From assembly GCF_014648275.1 (NCBI RefSeq), contig NZ_BMQU01000006.1, positions 174,407-238,406 of the forward strand: 64,000 nt of DNA. The letters are read 5' to 3'. Shown here piece by piece: positions 29,293-37,159 of the stretch. Every line of letters starts with the position of its first letter. Position 1 is the first letter of the stretch. The translations under genes were made by a program, and so were the position numbers. The notes under the pieces were generated by a model. The model searched no databases. It saw only the letters and a list, made by a program, of their open reading frames with translations, and had not been told where the DNA came from. The DNA is from Pseudomonas laurentiana (GTDB lineage Bacteria > Pseudomonadota > Gammaproteobacteria > Pseudomonadales > Pseudomonadaceae).

Positions 29293-29739
29293 ATGCCCAT
29301 CGAATGGCTCTGCAAACACCACTCGGATCTCGGTAAGGAACAGCTCCACGCCATCCTTCAACTGCGCGCGGAGGTCTTTGTCGTTGAACAGAAGTGCCCC
29401 TATCTGGACATCGACGGCCAGGATCTGGCCAGTGACACCTGCCACTTGATGGCATGGCAGGATGACACGCTGGTGGCGTATCTGCGCCTGCTTGACCCGA
29501 CGTCACAGGGCGGCGACGTGGTGATCGGCCGGGTGCTGATCGCACCGCACGCACGCGGCAAAGGCCTGGGCCATGAGCTGATGGATGTAGGTTCACAGAA
29601 AAGCTGCACGCTTTCACAAATAGATGACCGGCCGGGCTTCAACCATGGCCCCTGTCGGTCACCATCAAGCCCGCCTTCGCGGGCTTTTTTTTGCCTGGAA
29701 TTCCTGCCGGGGCGCCCTACTCCGCTCATTGGAAAATGA
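29293..29739 (+). pseudogene. elaA: elaA-type GNAT acetyltransferase, truncated at the island junction
   Basis: The first 98 residues (to GHELMD, ending about 29586) follow the ElaA family well: LRAEVFVVEQ near residue 25, SDTCHLMAW and the acetyl-CoA loop ARGKGLGHEL. ElaA normally has about 150 residues, and the remaining fifty, including the HIGM-type C-terminus, are replaced by an unrelated tail rich in Ser, Pro and Arg up to 29739. The reading frame stays open by chance. I read this as a gene cut by insertion or deletion where the mobile island begins. The fragment keeps part of the cofactor site but is unlikely to fold as a working enzyme. Confidence 0.8.
29667..29692 (+). terminator. 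Rho-independent terminator within the elaA junction tail
   Basis: An eight-base stem, AAGCCCGC / GCGGGCTT, with loop CTTC and a run of eight T's. It lies about 80 bases after elaA homology ends and would stop transcripts entering the island from the chromosome. Confidence 0.85.
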
Positions 29740-30132
29740 TGCAGATGGGGGGATTTGAGGAAGTGATTTGATGGGGCGCTGGAAGTGCTGAGAGGGTCGG
29801 CGGGCGGATCTGAGCAGCAGAGAGATTGAGAGGACTTTAAAACTAATATTTGAACACCTTAATAGTTAATTAAGCGTACGTGTTAAGTATTAATTTGAAC
29901 AATTTAGTATGGAAATGGAATTTGGTGGAAGTTGCCATTTTGGATTTTTTGTAGATTTCGAAGGGATGTTGGAATAAGATCTATGACCAACTTTTCCGCT
30001 TTGCACTGAAGATTTTCAGCCAAATCAGCTGTTTGAAGCGAGAGCTTCAGACCTGATCCAAATTGCTCCAGCGATCACGAAGTGGCCGTTTAGAAATAAA
30101 GAGAGCAAGCCGATTGCTTTAGATTCTGATCA

Positions 30133-30149
30133 GTCATGAGAGTCATGAC
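30133..30149. promoter_or_regulatory. Perfect dyad upstream of tnsA, possible operator
   Basis: GTCATGA and TCATGAC form a perfect seven-base inverted repeat around GAG. It lies about 270 bases before the tnsA start, in the AT-rich leader, a reasonable place for a regulator of the transposition operon to bind. Confidence 0.35.
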
Positions 30150-30221
30150 CAATGAGAGAAAAGGAGACCTGAAAATGTAGAAAAACGCGATCAATCCCGA
30201 GAGGACTGACCGCGCTTAGCG

Positions 30222-30262
30222 AAGCAGACTTGCGTCCTCAGAACCCGCAATGTCTGCTTTTT
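30222..30262 (+). terminator. Terminator-like hairpin in the tns leader (attenuator or end of a small RNA)
   Basis: AAGCAGAC-TTGCG pairs with CGCAA-GTCTGCTT across one bulged base, with an 11-base loop, then five T's. It is oriented to stop plus-strand transcription 155 bases before tnsA. Either a short RNA ends here or the tns operon has a conditional leader. Confidence 0.65.
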
Positions 30263-30416
30263 CGAAGCGACTGTCAATCCTCTCCCATTTTTTCGACCTT
30301 AGCGAGGTTACTCGACGGCACAGTGTTGCCTGTCGAAAGGCCTCACTTCGCCCGCCCTGCGCCTTGATTTTTTGGCGCAGCGTCGGCGCTCGTTTCGAGA
30401 TTTTCGGAGGTGTTTC

Positions 30417-31055
30417 ATGACAGTACGAAAGGTGGTCACGCGGCGGTCCAACCATTACCGCGGCTACTTCCCATCGCTCAAAAATAAAAAGCCTGTGCCC
30501 TGGGAGTCCCAGCTCGAAGGCGCTCTTTTTCGGCTTCTTGAGCTGTCTCCTGCGGTCATCGGCTACGTCCCGCAGCCCAGTGAGGAACGTGTTCCATCGC
30601 TCCAGGGCTACTTCAAATATTACCCAGACGTACAGGTTTTCCTCGCGGATGGGCGCGAGTGGTGGTTTGAAGTGAAGCCTCACGACCGACTGAAGATTGC
30701 CAGCGTCAGGCAGCGACTGGATGCCGCTGAGCGCTACTTCAACGCCACTGCCCGTAACTTTTCGGTGATCACTGAAAAGTTAATTGAAGCTGAACCCCTG
30801 GCTACCAATCTTAGAAGGCTGATGTATCACCGGCGCGGTCCAGAGCTTTCGCATCAGGCGTTGGAGGAGGTAATGGCGACCTTCAACGAATGGCCGCCTA
30901 TGACCGTTGCAGATCTGCTCTACGTGGTTGGTGAGGGGAAAGCCTGGCGCTTGTTAGGCCTTGGGGTGGTGGGCATTGACCTTGATAGGTCAATTGACAC
31001 TGACTCCCCGGTCTTCCTGCAAGGGGGGCACCGTCATGCAAACCTTTTCCCTTAG
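30417..31055 (+). CDS. tnsA: TnsA-like transposon endonuclease
   Basis: A 212-residue protein with the restriction-endonuclease fold of TnsA. Candidate catalytic residues are Glu30/Glu34 in PWESQLE, Asp71 in YYPDV, and the pair Glu85/Lys87 in WWFEVKP, matching the E-D-(Q/E)-K pattern of Tn7 TnsA. TnsA cuts the 5' ends of the element during cut-and-paste transposition together with TnsB. It is shorter than Tn7 TnsA (273) but similar to many Tn7-like relatives. The ATG at 30417 follows GGAGG. It overlaps the start of tnsB. Confidence 0.88.
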   Translation: MTVRKVVTRRSNHYRGYFPSLKNKKPVPWESQLEGALFRLLELSPAVIGYVPQPSEERVPSLQGYFKYYPDVQVFLADGREWWFEVKPHDRLKIASVRQRLDAAERYFNATARNFSVITEKLIEAEPLATNLRRLMYHRRGPELSHQALEEVMATFNEWPPMTVADLLYVVGEGKAWRLLGLGVVGIDLDRSIDTDSPVFLQGGHRHANLFP

Positions 31056-32994
31056 GGTGAAATTGGTCGTCATCGTTCGTGGCGTACTGATGGTGCTTGA
31101 GAAGAGGCTTATTGACCGGAAGCTGCTCTTTTTCGATGAGCTTGGTGAGCCCACGAAGCTATCCGAGAAGGAGTTCTATGAGGCCTACGAGAAGCGCGAG
31201 ATCGAGATCTCCGCTGATCAGCCATACCTTGGGAGGGTTCCGTATGTGCGGAACGTCCCTCCAGATATTTCATGCTTCCCCAAAAAACATGGAGATGAGG
31301 CATTGCGTCGACGCAAGTATCTGGACGACCTAACTAAGCGCGGTAAATACAAGCTACCGGGTGACGAAGACATGATCAAGAAGCTTAGAGATATCGCCAA
31401 AAAGATTGGGGATGCGTGCGCACCCTCGGTTTCCACTATTCGACGTTGGGCAGCCAAATACATTGGCCAGAACGTAGTAAAGCTTATCCCTCAGCATGCC
31501 AAAAAGGGTCGGGCTGCCGCGATACAGGGAGAGCTCGAAGTTATTCTTGAAGGGGTGATTAATAAAACCTACCTGCAGGATACGATTCCAGCGGTCAGCG
31601 TGGTCGTTTCAGAATTCGAGGATCAGATAAAAGAGAGGAACAAAAGTCGTTTGCCTTCGGATCAGCTCAAGATCCCAAGCGGAATGACTGTCCGAAGGTA
31701 CATCGCCAAGCTGGATCCGTACCTTGTGGATAAGGAGAGGCTCGGAAAACACGCAGCAGACAAGAAGCACCGTGTTGCGGCGGGTGTCCTACGTGTCCAT
31801 GAGATTTTGGAACGTTGGGAAATTGATCACACCTTGTTGGACGTCCAGCTTGTGGATGAAACCTCGGGGCTGTGCATTGGGCGCCCCTATCTGACGATCG
31901 TCCTCGACCGCTTCTCTCGAATGGTGATGGGATATTTGCTCCACCTGTCGGCGCCAAATACGGAAACCGTGCTTCGTGTGATCGAACGCTCAATCCGTCC
32001 AAAAGCCGAATTGCTGAAGCGCTTTCCGAAAGTGAGAAATGAATGGTGGGCACGTGGGCTGCCGGCTCGAATAGTCCCAGACAACGCAGCGGAATTTCAC
32101 GCGGGCGATCTCATCATGGGATTCAACGAGTTGGGTATCGAGATCATGTATCCCGCTTCAAGGGCCCCTCAAAGGAAAGGTGCCGTCGAACGCTTTTTCA
32201 GCACACAGAACCTGGGGCTTATCCACAACCTCCCGGGTACCACCTTCTCGAATATCCAGCAGCGTGGCGATTACGACTCGGAGAAGAATGCATGTTTCAC
32301 GCTCCCTCAATTGGAGGCGGTGGTAGTGAAATGGATCGTCGATGGTTACCACCAGACTCCTCATCGGGGGCTGGACAACAGAACACCGGCTCAAGTCTGG
32401 GGGACTAGCGAGGCGAACCATGTCATCAGCCTTCCCGTCGACCTGGACTCGTTGGAGTGCATTCTGGCCAAGCGGGCCTCGGTGAAGGTTCACCATTACG
32501 GCATCGAGGTTGCCAAAGTGGGCTACCACTCTACGGAACTTGCTGAGCTCCGTATGCGTTTGGCAGACGGAGAAAAGGTAAACGTCCGCTATCGAGACGA
32601 AGCCGGGCACGTTTGGGTTCACGACCGCTTCAGAAACTTGTTCTTCAAAGTGCCCGCCAAAGATGAGCGAATGGCCGGTAAGAGCAGGGAGGTGTGGAAG
32701 GCTGCCGAGAAAGCGCTGCGAGAAAAATATAATGAGCAGCCTAGCTTCGAGGCTACGCACAGGTGCTACCAGGAAATTATGGAAGATGCAGACGAGGCCC
32801 GCCGTTCGCAGACGCTCAGAAAACGACGCGCAGCTGCCATAGCGAAAATCGACAAGGAGGGTCGAGTGACCGAAAGCACGCCTCCACCCAAGGTACTCGC
32901 TGAAGTGGAATGGACCGGTGACTCTATTCCTAACATTCCGCCAGCAGCCTTCAAGGTCTCGGTTCGTCGCCCTGCTGGGAGTTCTAAGCCATGA
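31036..32994 (+). CDS. tnsB: TnsB-like DDE transposase
   Basis: A 652-residue transposase of the Mu/TnsB/TniA type. The rve integrase core carries the DDE triad at Asp264 (WEIDHT), Asp349 (VPDNAAEF) and Glu385 (KGAVERFF). A helix-turn-helix-like N-terminal region (VSTIRRWAAKY, near residue 132) precedes it, and a beta-barrel Mu_C-type domain follows (YHQTPHRGLDNRTPAQVWG). TnsB binds the element ends and makes the 3' cuts and strand joining. The start at 31036 has an AGGGGGG site eight bases upstream and overlaps tnsA by 20 bases. Confidence 0.92.
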   Translation: MQTFSLRVKLVVIVRGVLMVLEKRLIDRKLLFFDELGEPTKLSEKEFYEAYEKREIEISADQPYLGRVPYVRNVPPDISCFPKKHGDEALRRRKYLDDLTKRGKYKLPGDEDMIKKLRDIAKKIGDACAPSVSTIRRWAAKYIGQNVVKLIPQHAKKGRAAAIQGELEVILEGVINKTYLQDTIPAVSVVVSEFEDQIKERNKSRLPSDQLKIPSGMTVRRYIAKLDPYLVDKERLGKHAADKKHRVAAGVLRVHEILERWEIDHTLLDVQLVDETSGLCIGRPYLTIVLDRFSRMVMGYLLHLSAPNTETVLRVIERSIRPKAELLKRFPKVRNEWWARGLPARIVPDNAAEFHAGDLIMGFNELGIEIMYPASRAPQRKGAVERFFSTQNLGLIHNLPGTTFSNIQQRGDYDSEKNACFTLPQLEAVVVKWIVDGYHQTPHRGLDNRTPAQVWGTSEANHVISLPVDLDSLECILAKRASVKVHHYGIEVAKVGYHSTELAELRMRLADGEKVNVRYRDEAGHVWVHDRFRNLFFKVPAKDERMAGKSREVWKAAEKALREKYNEQPSFEATHRCYQEIMEDADEARRSQTLRKRRAAAIAKIDKEGRVTESTPPPKVLAEVEWTGDSIPNIPPAAFKVSVRRPAGSSKP

Positions 32995-33950
32995 ACGCCA
33001 TCAATCTGTACGAATGCTACGAGCATGGTGAATACAGCTTTACGCTCCGCGATCGTTTTATTCACAGCCCTCAAGTCGAGCGAGCGTTGACGCGACTAGG
33101 CGATATCCACGGCGATAGTCGGCGTACCAGAGCAAGTAAAGGGTTGCTGATCCAAGGTCCAAGCGGAGTGGGCAAGAGCACATTGGTCAAGGAGTACATT
33201 CGGTCATTGGAGGAATTGGAGAGCCATGACCCACAGAAGCGGACAGTTCTGTTCGTCGAGATGCCTTCGTCTCCAACCAAAAAGAACCTGGCAGCAGCCA
33301 TTTTGGCAGAGCTGAAGGATCCCTTCGCAGAGGCACGAGGACATTCGGCAGAGGTTAAATTTGCGCGAGTAGTCCTGCTGCTGAAGAACCTTGGCGTGGA
33401 GATGTTGGTCCTCGATGAGGCGCAGCACCTGGTCGATTATCGTCGTAATGGTGCGTATGAGGCAGCAGACTGGATCAAGAGTCTGATGAATGAAACCAGT
33501 ATCGCGTTTGTTCTGATTGGGCTGAAGCGCACCGAAAATCTCCTGCTAGCAAACGAGCAACTGCGACGCAGGTTTTCGGCCACGGTGGCATACGATCGCT
33601 TCACCTTCTCCGCTAATACGTCTCTTCATTTCGTGATGTTGTTGCAGGCAATCGAGGGCGAACTGCCTGTTCAAACCATCAGTTTTGTAGAGCCAGCGAT
33701 GATTAAACGCTTCTACCTGGCTTCCTATGGATTGATCGACTACCTCATTAAGATTGTGGACAGGGCTGTTTGGCTGGTTCAAGTCCAGGACCTTGTCGGG
33801 ATTGAACTTCCTGTGCTGGCCCAGGCTTTTGAAGACGAGGTTTGGAGCTACGCCACCGAGGATCGAAACCCCTTCAGTGCGAGCTTCAATTTCCAGCCTC
33901 TGTTCGGGAAGCGGGAGCCGTTTGAGACGTTCGAAGAGAGCAGTACCTGA
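32991..33950 (+). CDS. tnsC: TnsC/TniB-like AAA+ ATPase
   Basis: A 319-residue ATPase with Walker A GPSGVGKST at residues 56-64 and Walker B LVLDEAQ near 139-145, typical of TniB/TnsC regulators. A sensor-1-like segment (FVLIGLKRTENLL) follows. TnsC forms a filament on target DNA, connects the TniQ/TnsD target selector to the TnsAB transposase and prevents insertion into its own element. It is short, like TniB and CAST-type TnsC rather than the 555-residue Tn7 protein. The start overlaps the tnsB stop as ATGA. It is unrelated in detail to the second tnsC-like gene at 62.6 kb. Confidence 0.9.
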   Translation: MNAINLYECYEHGEYSFTLRDRFIHSPQVERALTRLGDIHGDSRRTRASKGLLIQGPSGVGKSTLVKEYIRSLEELESHDPQKRTVLFVEMPSSPTKKNLAAAILAELKDPFAEARGHSAEVKFARVVLLLKNLGVEMLVLDEAQHLVDYRRNGAYEAADWIKSLMNETSIAFVLIGLKRTENLLLANEQLRRRFSATVAYDRFTFSANTSLHFVMLLQAIEGELPVQTISFVEPAMIKRFYLASYGLIDYLIKIVDRAVWLVQVQDLVGIELPVLAQAFEDEVWSYATEDRNPFSASFNFQPLFGKREPFETFEESST

Positions 33951-33959
33951 CGGCCAAGG

Positions 33960-33979
33960 GCCGGGCTTATCGGCCCGGC
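33960..33979 (+). terminator. GC hairpin between tnsC and tniQ
   Basis: GCCGGGC and GCCCGGC form a perfect seven-base stem with a six-base loop ten bases after the tnsC stop. The following sequence is only weakly T-rich (GATTTTTATG), so it may reduce rather than block read-through into tniQ. Confidence 0.45.
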
Positions 33980-34025
33980 TCTACTCCCCTGATTTTTATG
34001 TCTTCGATTTCATGGATGTGTAGGA

Positions 34026-35942
34026 ATGTTTGGTCTTTTAATCAACCCACGACCACACCAAGACGAAAGTCTTTTGGGGTACCTGCAGCGCCTGGCGAAA
34101 GCCAACGGATTACCCAGAAAGGAACTGCTCACCGCCTTTGCACGAGCCGACGAGACCGATGTTGCGGACTGGCTGCAGATGATGGAAGGACCACTGAGCT
34201 GGCCTGCGGTATCTGCTGAGTTTCGTGATCCAAGGCCCAAGGGGGTCAAGTTATGGACGACTCATCACGCTCGTTACTGTCCGATCTGTTTGGGCGAAGC
34301 CGGTTATTGGAGAGAAAGCTGGGGCTTGACCCTGGTTACGACGTGTTCTGTCCACGGCACTGAACTCCACGGGCGGTGCCCCAACTGTCTGAAGGAAACC
34401 GATCCAAGCGCAATGAGTGCGAATAGTTGCCAAGCGTGTGGCACCTCATTGAGTGGGACCAATTTTGAGATCGCGCCGGCGAGTGATACGGCCGCCTGGC
34501 TCACCTCTGGCTTTGAAGATAGGTTTTACGCCGACTCGTTGCCAGCTGACGCGGGATTGGCGGCCCTCACCTACGAACAGTTTCACGAGTTGTCATCGCG
34601 TCTCGCTGTCAGAAGTTTGCCTACGGAAAGAACCCAGCCGCTGAAGGTTGCTGATTCGGGTTCGCTAGAGATATCGCGGCTTATGGCAAACGCGGCGGGC
34701 GTGGTTCTCATGAACTGGCCTCTCGCATTCAGAGAACTGCTGAGTGGCCTCAAGGCAGTCCATTCCGATAACGAACATTGGACGCTCAGCAGATCGTTCG
34801 GCCCGATATACCACGACATCCACCGTGATCTGGATGACTCTTGTTTTGACTTTCTTCGTCGAGAGTTCGAATCATTTCTGCAGCATGCGTGGGAAGCACC
34901 GTTAGCGAAGCGAAATCGCAATTTGAGTGAGGAGACGATTGAGAGACATCGTTGGGTGTCGTTCGATTCTGCTGCTGAAGCTTGTGGTCTCGGGGTATCA
35001 GTCATAAAACGCCTTCATCAGGAGGGACAAATCGCCTATCGGGAGAAGGTCCATGAAGATCGAGTCTTTACGGTCGTGGACCTGGATCATTTGAAGGCAA
35101 TCTCGCAGCATCTCCAGGGCGTGGCTGATATGAAAGAAACCTCGACTTTGCTAAGCCTCTGTCGCAATCGGGTTAGGCAGCTGCTAGCTGGTGGTACCCT
35201 CCAGTTCTTTGGTGGAGAACCGCGCCCAGGCGAAAGGTGGCTGATTGACTGCCGCTCGATCAACGAATTGATTGATGAGAAGCTGCCTACCAGCTCTGAC
35301 CAGAGCCTGGTGTCGATCAACTACTTGGCCAAGCATTCTCTGCCCAAGGGGGGTGGGTTGGTCGAGTTGGTTCAGGCAATACGTGCAGGTGAACTTCGCG
35401 CTTACGGCCCAGCTGAGAATGGCTCGGTTGCGGTAGGGGCGTGGTTACTCAAGCCGCAAGATTTTGCAGCGTGGCAACAAGCCCGAGCTGAGAACAAGAG
35501 TCCGGTCTTTCCCGGCCTGTCGGTAGTCAAGGCTGCTGCGCTGTTAGGCGTCAAAGAACAATGCGCATACGCGTTCGTTCGACTGGGTCTGCTATGGAGC
35601 ACTGCTGTCGAACGAGGCCGGCGTACGCAATTGATGGTTAAGCCTCAAGCCATCGACAGATTCAGGCGTGGCTATATCTTGGGACCGGAGATTGCGGTGT
35701 ATTTGGGGAAGTCGACCAGGGAGGCGTTCAAGCACCTTTGGGAGGCCAGGTTTCGCCCCGTTGCGGGGCCATCCATTCCAAACGCGGCTTGCCGGCAGTA
35801 CGTTTGGGTAAGAAGCAAAAAGCTGATCGATTACCTCGCAAGTGAAGCCGCCCAGATCGACGATCCTGAAGCCATCACGTTTTTATCCACACCGATCGCT
35901 CAGCCTCGTGATTGCCGATTCAGGCATGTGGGATCAAGATAG
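34026..35942 (+). CDS. tniQ: TniQ/TnsD-like target-selection protein
   Basis: A 638-residue protein starting with a TniQ domain (HQDESLLGYLQRLAKANGL). Zinc-binding ligands are visible: Cys85-Cys88 (CPIC), Cys107 and His110 (CSVH), Cys118-Cys121 (CPNC), Cys135-Cys138 (CQAC). The long C-terminal half contains helix-turn-helix-like stretches (SVIKRLHQEGQIAYREK; VVKAAALLGVKEQCAYAFVRLGLL), as in TnsD proteins that read a specific attachment site. It would direct TnsABC to the target. The size, well above the about 400 residues of minimal TniQ, argues for a sequence-specific DNA-binding selector. Confidence 0.85.
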   Translation: MFGLLINPRPHQDESLLGYLQRLAKANGLPRKELLTAFARADETDVADWLQMMEGPLSWPAVSAEFRDPRPKGVKLWTTHHARYCPICLGEAGYWRESWGLTLVTTCSVHGTELHGRCPNCLKETDPSAMSANSCQACGTSLSGTNFEIAPASDTAAWLTSGFEDRFYADSLPADAGLAALTYEQFHELSSRLAVRSLPTERTQPLKVADSGSLEISRLMANAAGVVLMNWPLAFRELLSGLKAVHSDNEHWTLSRSFGPIYHDIHRDLDDSCFDFLRREFESFLQHAWEAPLAKRNRNLSEETIERHRWVSFDSAAEACGLGVSVIKRLHQEGQIAYREKVHEDRVFTVVDLDHLKAISQHLQGVADMKETSTLLSLCRNRVRQLLAGGTLQFFGGEPRPGERWLIDCRSINELIDEKLPTSSDQSLVSINYLAKHSLPKGGGLVELVQAIRAGELRAYGPAENGSVAVGAWLLKPQDFAAWQQARAENKSPVFPGLSVVKAAALLGVKEQCAYAFVRLGLLWSTAVERGRRTQLMVKPQAIDRFRRGYILGPEIAVYLGKSTREAFKHLWEARFRPVAGPSIPNAACRQYVWVRSKKLIDYLASEAAQIDDPEAITFLSTPIAQPRDCRFRHVGSR

Positions 35943-35998
35943 TTAGCACGCTTTCTTTCTTGATTGCTAAAATCATCGAACCCATTTTGGAGAATCTT

Positions 35999-36358
35999 AT
36001 GTCCCGTCTCGCTGAATTCCGCCTGCTCGAACAACAGCTCGCAGCCCAACTGGCGGAGCTGGAAGCGCTGAAAAATGACTCTGCCCTGAAGCAGGAAATG
36101 GAATTTGAAACGAAGCTGCGCAGTTTGCTCAACGAGTATGGCTACGGCCTGCGCCAAGTGGTGCTGATCCTCGATCCGCAAGCGGTGGCTTCCACTGATA
36201 TGGCCCCAAAAACCTCTCGGAAACCACGCGAAGTGAAGGTCTACAAGAATCCACACAGCGGAGAGGTTGTTGAGACCAAGGGTGGTAATCAGCGTACGCT
36301 TAAGGCCTGGAAAAACGAGTATGGCGCTGAGGTAGTCGAGTCTTGGCTCGCCAATTGA
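35999..36358 (+). CDS. MvaT-family H-NS-like xenogeneic silencer carried on the island
   Basis: A 119-residue protein matching MvaT/MvaU length and layout: an N-terminal coiled-coil oligomerisation region (residues 1-60) and a C-terminal DNA-binding domain. The latter holds the family block KVYKNPHSGEVVETKGGN, whose Gly-Gly-Asn and nearby Arg correspond to the residues that insert into the minor groove of AT-rich DNA. It lies 56 bases after tniQ, has a GGAG site six bases before its ATG, and is followed by the repeat array. Chromosomal MvaT paralogues are expected elsewhere; this copy probably helps silence or stabilise the island. Confidence 0.88.
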   Translation: MSRLAEFRLLEQQLAAQLAELEALKNDSALKQEMEFETKLRSLLNEYGYGLRQVVLILDPQAVASTDMAPKTSRKPREVKVYKNPHSGEVVETKGGNQRTLKAWKNEYGAEVVESWLAN

Positions 36359-36458
36359 TTGCACTGCAGGCGGCTTCTGGCACGAGATGAATCGTGGTGC
36401 GCCCCGAATGCAAATTCCCATTCTGGGGCGTGACGAAATTTTCTGCGGGTGGTGGATT

Positions 36459-36590
36459 TAGAGAATTAAAACTGTCGCTAGAGGGTCCCGTCTTTCGCGG
36501 CCTGCAGCCATTTGGAGAGGAAACGCAAAACTGTCGCAATCACCCAAAACGCCGGTTCAGACTGATTCGCTAGAGAATTAAAACTGTCGC
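36459..36590 (+). repeat. Array of three direct repeats ending ACTGTCGC
   Basis: The 20-mer TAGAGAATTAAAACTGTCGC occurs exactly at 36459-36478 and 36571-36590; a shorter copy, AAAACTGTCGC, lies at 36527-36537. Spacing between the TGTCGC cores is 59 and 53 bases. Such spaced direct repeats resemble transposase-binding sites at the end of a Tn7-like element, but the inverted partner set was not found in the window. Confidence 0.7.
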
Positions 36591-36647
36591 AGCCTGAAAC
36601 GACGCGGCTTTCACGTGTATTCAGAGCCATCATTATCGATAGCCTGC

Positions 36648-36662
36648 TTACAAACATGTAAT
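36648..36662. promoter_or_regulatory. CopR-type box upstream of the DUF2790 gene
   Basis: TTACAAACATGTAAT is an almost perfect palindrome of the TTACAnnnnTGTAA type bound by CopR/CusR regulators in Pseudomonas. It lies 67 bases before the ATG of the secreted DUF2790 protein. Two related boxes flank the small secreted protein upstream of copA. Confidence 0.72.
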
Positions 36663-36729
36663 TCCTGGATCACGTGGATGACAGCTCCCAGTCGGTAAGC
36701 TTCACTCATGTCTTCATGGAGTAACAGAA

Positions 36730-37062
36730 ATGAACACCGCTAAAAGCATTGCCGCCCTCATGCTCGTAATCGCCTCCTCATCCGCTTTAGCTGAAGGAGG
36801 ATCTGATCGCTTACACGGAAAGATGATTCAGGCAAATGAGCAAGCAATGCGTGCCTACGCCGCTGCCAATGGAAAAAAACCACCTGAAGTGATCCATTAT
36901 CGCTACGGAATGAAACTGGATGTGGCGAGAGTTATCAGTATGACTTCGCTCAAAGGTAGCTGCGACGTGATGCCGACACAGATGAATTACGAGGACTCAA
37001 CAGGTGAGTTGAAAATCCTCGAATATCGCTCTGCTGGAATTAACTGTAGAGGTCAAAACTGA
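36730..37062 (+). CDS. Secreted DUF2790 family protein under a CopR box
   Basis: A 110-residue protein with a signal peptide (hydrophobic core IAALMLVIASSS, cleavage after SALA) and a DUF2790 domain (HYRYGMKLDVARVISM). The family is small, periplasmic and almost confined to Pseudomonas; its function is unknown. The mature N-terminus AEGGSDR...M...AMRAYA matches that of the PtrA-like protein at 41,978. It precedes the convergent copper operon and is probably copper-induced through the box at 36,648. Two cysteines near the C-terminus could form a disulfide. Confidence 0.75.
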   Translation: MNTAKSIAALMLVIASSSALAEGGSDRLHGKMIQANEQAMRAYAAANGKKPPEVIHYRYGMKLDVARVISMTSLKGSCDVMPTQMNYEDSTGELKILEYRSAGINCRGQN

Positions 37063-37159
37063 CCGAAGGGACAGGGTAAGTCTTGGAGTAAGCTGACCAC
37101 GACCAGCGCTGCAGCTGGTCGGCTGGCCGGCAGAAGCCCTTCCCCCGGGGCATCTTGCA

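Larger units (their letters stand above)
29693..30416. other. Non-coding, AT-rich leader between the island junction and tnsA
   Basis: About 720 bases with no credible gene; 29,820-30,130 is noticeably AT-rich compared with the flanking genes. It would be expected to hold the transposon end nearest tnsA and the tns promoter, but I could not see the classical repeated 20-22-bp binding sites by eye. Near 30,158-30,179 there is a strong ribosome-binding sequence (AAGGAG) followed by ATG and immediately TAG, a start-stop pair or relic. Confidence 0.5.
36359..36729. other. Non-coding region between the silencer gene and the copper block, with repeats and a CopR box
   Basis: No gene is visible. 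It contains three copies of AAAACTGTCGC (two within identical 20-bp units) at 36,459-36,590 and a CopR-type box at 36,648. This is the likely border between the transposition module and the copper cargo. Confidence 0.6.

Noticed and set aside
30216-30683. 155-codon minus-strand frame across the tnsA start
   Set aside because: It overlaps tnsA and its terminator, and shows no recognisable motif.
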